Source: Mycobacterium sp. 4858 | GTDB taxonomy: Bacteria; Actinomycetota; Actinomycetes; Mycobacteriales; Mycobacteriaceae | NCBI RefSeq assembly: GCF_900240975.1 | Contig: NZ_LT968776.1 | Coordinates: 2,289,482-2,353,481, forward strand | Direction: 5' to 3' | DNA length: 64,000 nt | In this document: positions 60,990 to 64,000 of the stretch, in pieces | How positions within the stretch are numbered: position 1 is the stretch's first letter | Layout of the letters: each line of letters opens with the position of its first letter | Position numbers and translations under genes: made by a program | The notes under the pieces: generated by a model | Told to the model about the DNA's origin: nothing | The model's input: only the letters and a program-made list of their open reading frames with translations | The model's database searches: none

Positions 60990-61415
60990 ATGCTCAGGCG
61001 TCCCGCGCAGTCCCTAGCCGGGCTGGCGGCGACAATCGTCGTCGCGACCGTCGCAGCCGCGACGCCGGTTACCCGCGCTGACGAGCCGGTGCTGCACCAC
61101 GTCACCTACACCGTTACCGCGCAGCGCCGCGTCACCGCAGACATCTACTTCCGCGACGCCGATCCACCCGACTGGGCCGAATACAGCCACGACCCCTACC
61201 GCTTCAGCCCAAAGGTCGAGGCCGACGTGGGTCCAGATACGCGGTGGACCCGGGACGTCTGGTTGGCAGCTCCCGATCAATGGGCGATGGTCGTGGCCAC
61301 CAGCGGATCGTCGCTGGCCACGGCGGACTTTCACTGCGCACTCGCCGTGGACGGGACAGTCGTGGCCACCAACAACGGCGCCAAAGGCGCATTGTGTTCG
61401 GTGCGTCACTGGTAA
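60990..61415 (+). CDS. MmpS-like secreted protein
   Basis: From ATG 60990 the protein has 141 residues with a signal peptide (RRPAQSLAGLAATIVVATV, cut near TRADEP); GTGs at 60972 and 60978 are alternatives. The mature domain follows MmpS-like order: HHVTYTVTAQRRVTADIYF, a middle W-rich strand, then FHCALAVDGTVVATNNG with a late Cys (ALCSVRHW). MmpS proteins are periplasmic partners of lipid exporters; here it sits in an import operon. The family link rests on pattern only. Confidence 0.6.
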   Translation: MLRRPAQSLAGLAATIVVATVAAATPVTRADEPVLHHVTYTVTAQRRVTADIYFRDADPPDWAEYSHDPYRFSPKVEADVGPDTRWTRDVWLAAPDQWAMVVATSGSSLATADFHCALAVDGTVVATNNGAKGALCSVRHW

Positions 61416-61574
61416 CTCGGCGCTCGGAAGGCGCCGAGGTGAATGCTCACTCAGCGGGAACTGCGGTCCAAGACCGCGCCGCACGACGCTACCTTGTGCG
61501 CTACTAGCCGCTTGTATCAACCAATCGCCCGGCCAGCTTCGCTCGCACACGGCGGAAACGGAGAGAGCACGGCA

Positions 61575-62393
61575 ATGCCTGCCGCTAATTCGCCCCTGAA
61601 ACGGGACGCGAGTCCTCTCGATGTCACCTCAGAGCGGCCCGTCGATGCTCAGCTCATCGAGGCAGCGGAGGCAGATGCTGCCGAAGCCGAAGCGCTCGCC
61701 GCCGCTGCCCGGGCCCGCGTCCAGTCCATGCGGCAACGCCAACAGACAGAAGCAACCGACACCGCATCGGCAGAAATCGCTGAGACCCCCGCCGACGATA
61801 CGTCGGCAACTCCCGCGGATGACGTCGCCGATCCGGACATCACCGATGCCACTGAACTGCCCAATCGAAGTAGCAAGACCCGACGGGAGAGGAAGACACA
61901 CTTCCACCGCCCGAAACGGACCACAATGGTGGCCGCTGTCGGGATGCTCTGCACCGCAGCGCTTCTCGCCGCAAGCGCTGTCATGGTCCGACACCACGAT
62001 CAGCTGCTGGGCAAGCAACAGCGCGCGGCGGAATTCACAGCCGCCGCACGACAAGTCGTCGTCACTCTGATGTCGATTAGCGCCGACACCGCCAAAGACG
62101 ACGTACAGCGCATCATCGACAGCTCGACCGGCCAGTTCAGAGATGACTTCCGCGGCGCAGCCGCGGAGTTCGTCAAAGCCGCGCAGACTGCGAAGGTCTC
62201 GACCAAGACGACCGTGCAAGCCGCGTGCCTGGAATCCATGACCGAGGACACCGCAGTCGTGGCCGTTGCCGCCAGCTCCACGCTCTCCAATACCGCCGGC
62301 GCCCCCGAGCAGCCGCGTTCCTGGCGGCTCAGCGTCAAACTGGCCCGAGACGGCGGGAAAATCAAGATGTCAAGCATGGAGTTCATCCCATGA
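61575..62393 (+). CDS. Mce-associated membrane protein
   Basis: The ATG at 61575 has GGAGAG upstream. The 272-residue protein has an Ala/Glu-rich N-terminal coiled-coil region, one membrane segment (VAAVGMLCTAALLAASAVMV, residues about 116-135) and a C-terminal domain beginning AAEFTAAARQVVVTLMSI, the hallmark of Mce-associated (Mas) proteins. These stabilise or support Mce complexes. Its stop overlaps the next gene. Confidence 0.85.
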   Translation: MPAANSPLKRDASPLDVTSERPVDAQLIEAAEADAAEAEALAAAARARVQSMRQRQQTEATDTASAEIAETPADDTSATPADDVADPDITDATELPNRSSKTRRERKTHFHRPKRTTMVAAVGMLCTAALLAASAVMVRHHDQLLGKQQRAAEFTAAARQVVVTLMSISADTAKDDVQRIIDSSTGQFRDDFRGAAAEFVKAAQTAKVSTKTTVQAACLESMTEDTAVVAVAASSTLSNTAGAPEQPRSWRLSVKLARDGGKIKMSSMEFIP

Positions 62394-63025
62394 CCATCGG
62401 GCAGCTCGAAAACCACGACCTCAACGTGGAATTAACCGCCGCAGCGGTCGGCGAGGACCAACGCAAGGACATTTGCGGTCACGATCAAATGCCGCCGGCA
62501 GACCACAACGCCAAGACGCCCCGCACCCGGATACGGTGCGCACTATCGCATTGGCCGCTACTCATCATCGGTCTGCTATTGGTGGCGGCCGCCGGCGGAA
62601 CCGCCACACTGTACTTCGGCCAATATCGACACGACCAGCAGACCAACGACGCTGCGGCAAAGGCGGTGATCAGTGCCGCAACCGAGGGAACCGTCGCGCT
62701 GCTGTCCTACACACCCGACAAACTGGAAAGCGACCTGGCTGGCGCAAAGTCACACCTGACCGGTGACTTCTTGACCTACTACGGAAAATTCGCCGATCAG
62801 ATCGTGGCACCAGCAGCCAAGCAGAAAGCCGTCAATACCCAAGCAGCGGTCAAGCGCGCGGTCATCAGCGAACTGCGCCCAGAAACGGCCAGGGTGCTGG
62901 TCTTCCTCGATCAGACCACAACGAGCAAGGATCAACCTGAGCCGGTTCAGACCGCCAGCAGCGTCATGGTCAGTATGACCAAAAGCCATGGAAACTGGCT
63001 TATCTCGGCATTCGATCCCATCTAG
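62390..63025 (+). CDS. Mce-associated membrane protein
   Basis: The ATG at 62390 overlaps the previous stop (ATGA). The 211-residue protein has a polar N-terminus, one membrane segment (WPLLIIGLLLVAAAGGTATL, residues about 55-74) and the conserved extracytoplasmic domain (AAAKAVISAATEGTVALLSY, LTGDFLTYYGKF, WLISAFDPI). It pairs with the preceding Mas protein at the end of the mce operon. Confidence 0.85.
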   Translation: MTIGQLENHDLNVELTAAAVGEDQRKDICGHDQMPPADHNAKTPRTRIRCALSHWPLLIIGLLLVAAAGGTATLYFGQYRHDQQTNDAAAKAVISAATEGTVALLSYTPDKLESDLAGAKSHLTGDFLTYYGKFADQIVAPAAKQKAVNTQAAVKRAVISELRPETARVLVFLDQTTTSKDQPEPVQTASSVMVSMTKSHGNWLISAFDPI

Positions 63026-63139
63026 AACTACCCTTGCTCCCCGGACGGGGTTGATTCCGCTGAACGAAACATTCATCATGCATAAGTTATCGGCCACGAG
63101 ACAATGACCGGTGTCGCATTCTCAATGAGGAGATGATTG

Positions 63140-64000
63140 ATGGCCACCCCTGAGACCCCGTCCCGCTACACCGTGATTTCTGCCGATACCCACGCCGGCG
63201 CCGACCTCCTCGAGTACAAGCCGTATCTCCCGAAGACTTTCCACGACGACTTCGACGCGTGGGCCAAGACGTATGCCAGTCCTTTCGACGACTTGATCAT
63301 CGCCACCGCAAAGCGGAACTGGCACCACGAGTTGCGTATTTCCGAGATGGACGCTGACGGGGTTGCAGCGGAGCTGTTGCTGCCCAACACCGTTCCGCCC
63401 TTCTTCCCGACGTCGCCCAACATCACCATCTCGTTGCCCCAGAACCGAGCAGAGTTCGAACACCGCTGGGCAGGCGTGCAGGCGCACAACCGATGGCAGG
63501 TCGATTTTTGTTCGCTGGCGCCCGCACGCCGGCGTGGACTGATCCAGGTATTCCCCAACGACGTCGATGCCGCGCTGGACGAAATCCGTTGGGGCAACGA
63601 GCAAGGCTGCTTCGGTGGAGTGCTGCTGCCCCCGGTGTCGCCGGGCGACCCCAATGTCGCCCCGCTGTTCCACACTCGATATGAGCCGATTTGGCAGCTG
63701 TGCAGCGAACTGGATCTGACGATCGTGCAGCATGGCGGCCCGGGAAGTCCGGCAATGCCCATGGATCAGCCGGCATCCAACGCCGTGCTCATCACGGAAA
63801 TGGCGCTGTGGGCCCAGCGCAGCCTGGGACATCTCATCCTGGCCGGGGTTTTCGAGCGTCACCCCACGCTAAGGTTCGCGCCCACCGAGCAGGGCACACT
63901 GTGGGTGCAGCAGCAACTGATGACGCTCGATGCGATGGTGCCGACGATGAAATCCGAAGCCGGCAACCGCACGTACGGCATGTTCGGTGGCTCCTCAGTC
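63140..64000 (+). CDS. Amidohydrolase family protein, 3' end outside window
   Basis: 287 codons are seen before the window edge, from ATG 63140 with GAGGAGA nearby. YTVISADTHAGADLLEYKPY starts the metal-dependent TIM barrel, where DTH replaces the usual DxH. Later LTIVQHGGPGSP and HLILAGVFERHPTLRF are barrel strands of the amidohydrolase_2 (ACMSD-like) group. These decarboxylate or hydrolyse ring or acyl compounds. It is separated from the mce operon by 114 bp and likely has its own promoter. Confidence 0.85.
   Translation, partial: MATPETPSRYTVISADTHAGADLLEYKPYLPKTFHDDFDAWAKTYASPFDDLIIATAKRNWHHELRISEMDADGVAAELLLPNTVPPFFPTSPNITISLPQNRAEFEHRWAGVQAHNRWQVDFCSLAPARRRGLIQVFPNDVDAALDEIRWGNEQGCFGGVLLPPVSPGDPNVAPLFHTRYEPIWQLCSELDLTIVQHGGPGSPAMPMDQPASNAVLITEMALWAQRSLGHLILAGVFERHPTLRFAPTEQGTLWVQQQLMTLDAMVPTMKSEAGNRTYGMFGGSSV

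Noticed and set aside
1-64000. tRNA, rRNA and CRISPR arrays
   Set aside because: I saw no tRNA-like cloverleaf, rRNA segment or regularly spaced repeat array in the window; a covariance search was not possible.

Overview
The window is chromosomal DNA from a high-GC actinobacterium, almost certainly a nontuberculous Mycobacterium. The order rpsF-ssb-rpsR-rplI-dnaB, an intein in the DnaB P-loop, a complete Mce locus (two YrbE permeases, MceA-F and trailing Mce-associated proteins), mycofactocin-type SDRs and KshA/Hsa-type steroid enzymes all point there. I cannot name the species from sequence alone.

Layout. 1-5179 is core: the tail of a DJ-1/PfpI protein, rpsF, ssb, rpsR, rplI, a 529-bp regulatory gap with a DnaA-box match and an SOS-box-like palindrome, then dnaB carrying a 417-residue intein with class 3 (W-C-T) features. 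5256-48935 is a dense catabolic region: thioesterase, PadR regulator, KstD-like and KshA-like steroid ring enzymes, a DUF1214/SDR/sulfotransferase cassette, a TetR regulator, a long minus-strand operon (acyl-CoA ligase, alcohol and aldehyde dehydrogenases, enoyl-CoA hydratase, paired acyl-CoA dehydrogenases, NTF2-like protein, SDR, esterase, putative oxygenase), two Baeyer-Villiger monooxygenases, an old-yellow-enzyme, an HsaA/HsaC/delta4-(5alpha)-dehydrogenase operon with an IclR gene downstream, mycofactocin-type SDRs, a lone 2Fe-2S ferredoxin, an HsaD-like hydrolase and hsaE-hsaG-hsaF. 49189-63025 is mainly the mce transporter operon plus secreted and membrane accessory proteins; an amidohydrolase runs off the right edge.

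Working together (inference): the Mce system imports a hydrophobic, probably steroid-like or terpenoid substrate. Ligase, dehydrogenases and the FadE/EchA set shorten side chains as CoA esters. KstD-, Kst4D- and KshA-like enzymes open the ring system. HsaA, HsaC and HsaD homologues hydroxylate, cleave and hydrolyse the aromatic ring, and HsaE/F/G turn the C5 fragment into pyruvate and an acyl-CoA. No HsaB flavin reductase or KshB reductase is present, so partners must come from elsewhere.

The most notable new signals are an inverted repeat, GTCCCG-N5-CGGGAC, shared by several promoters including that of the mce operon; a frameshift near the end of mceF that leaves the conserved C-terminus and ATGA coupling in another frame; a small CxxC gene coupled to kshA; and two four-cysteine clusters inside the DnaB intein.
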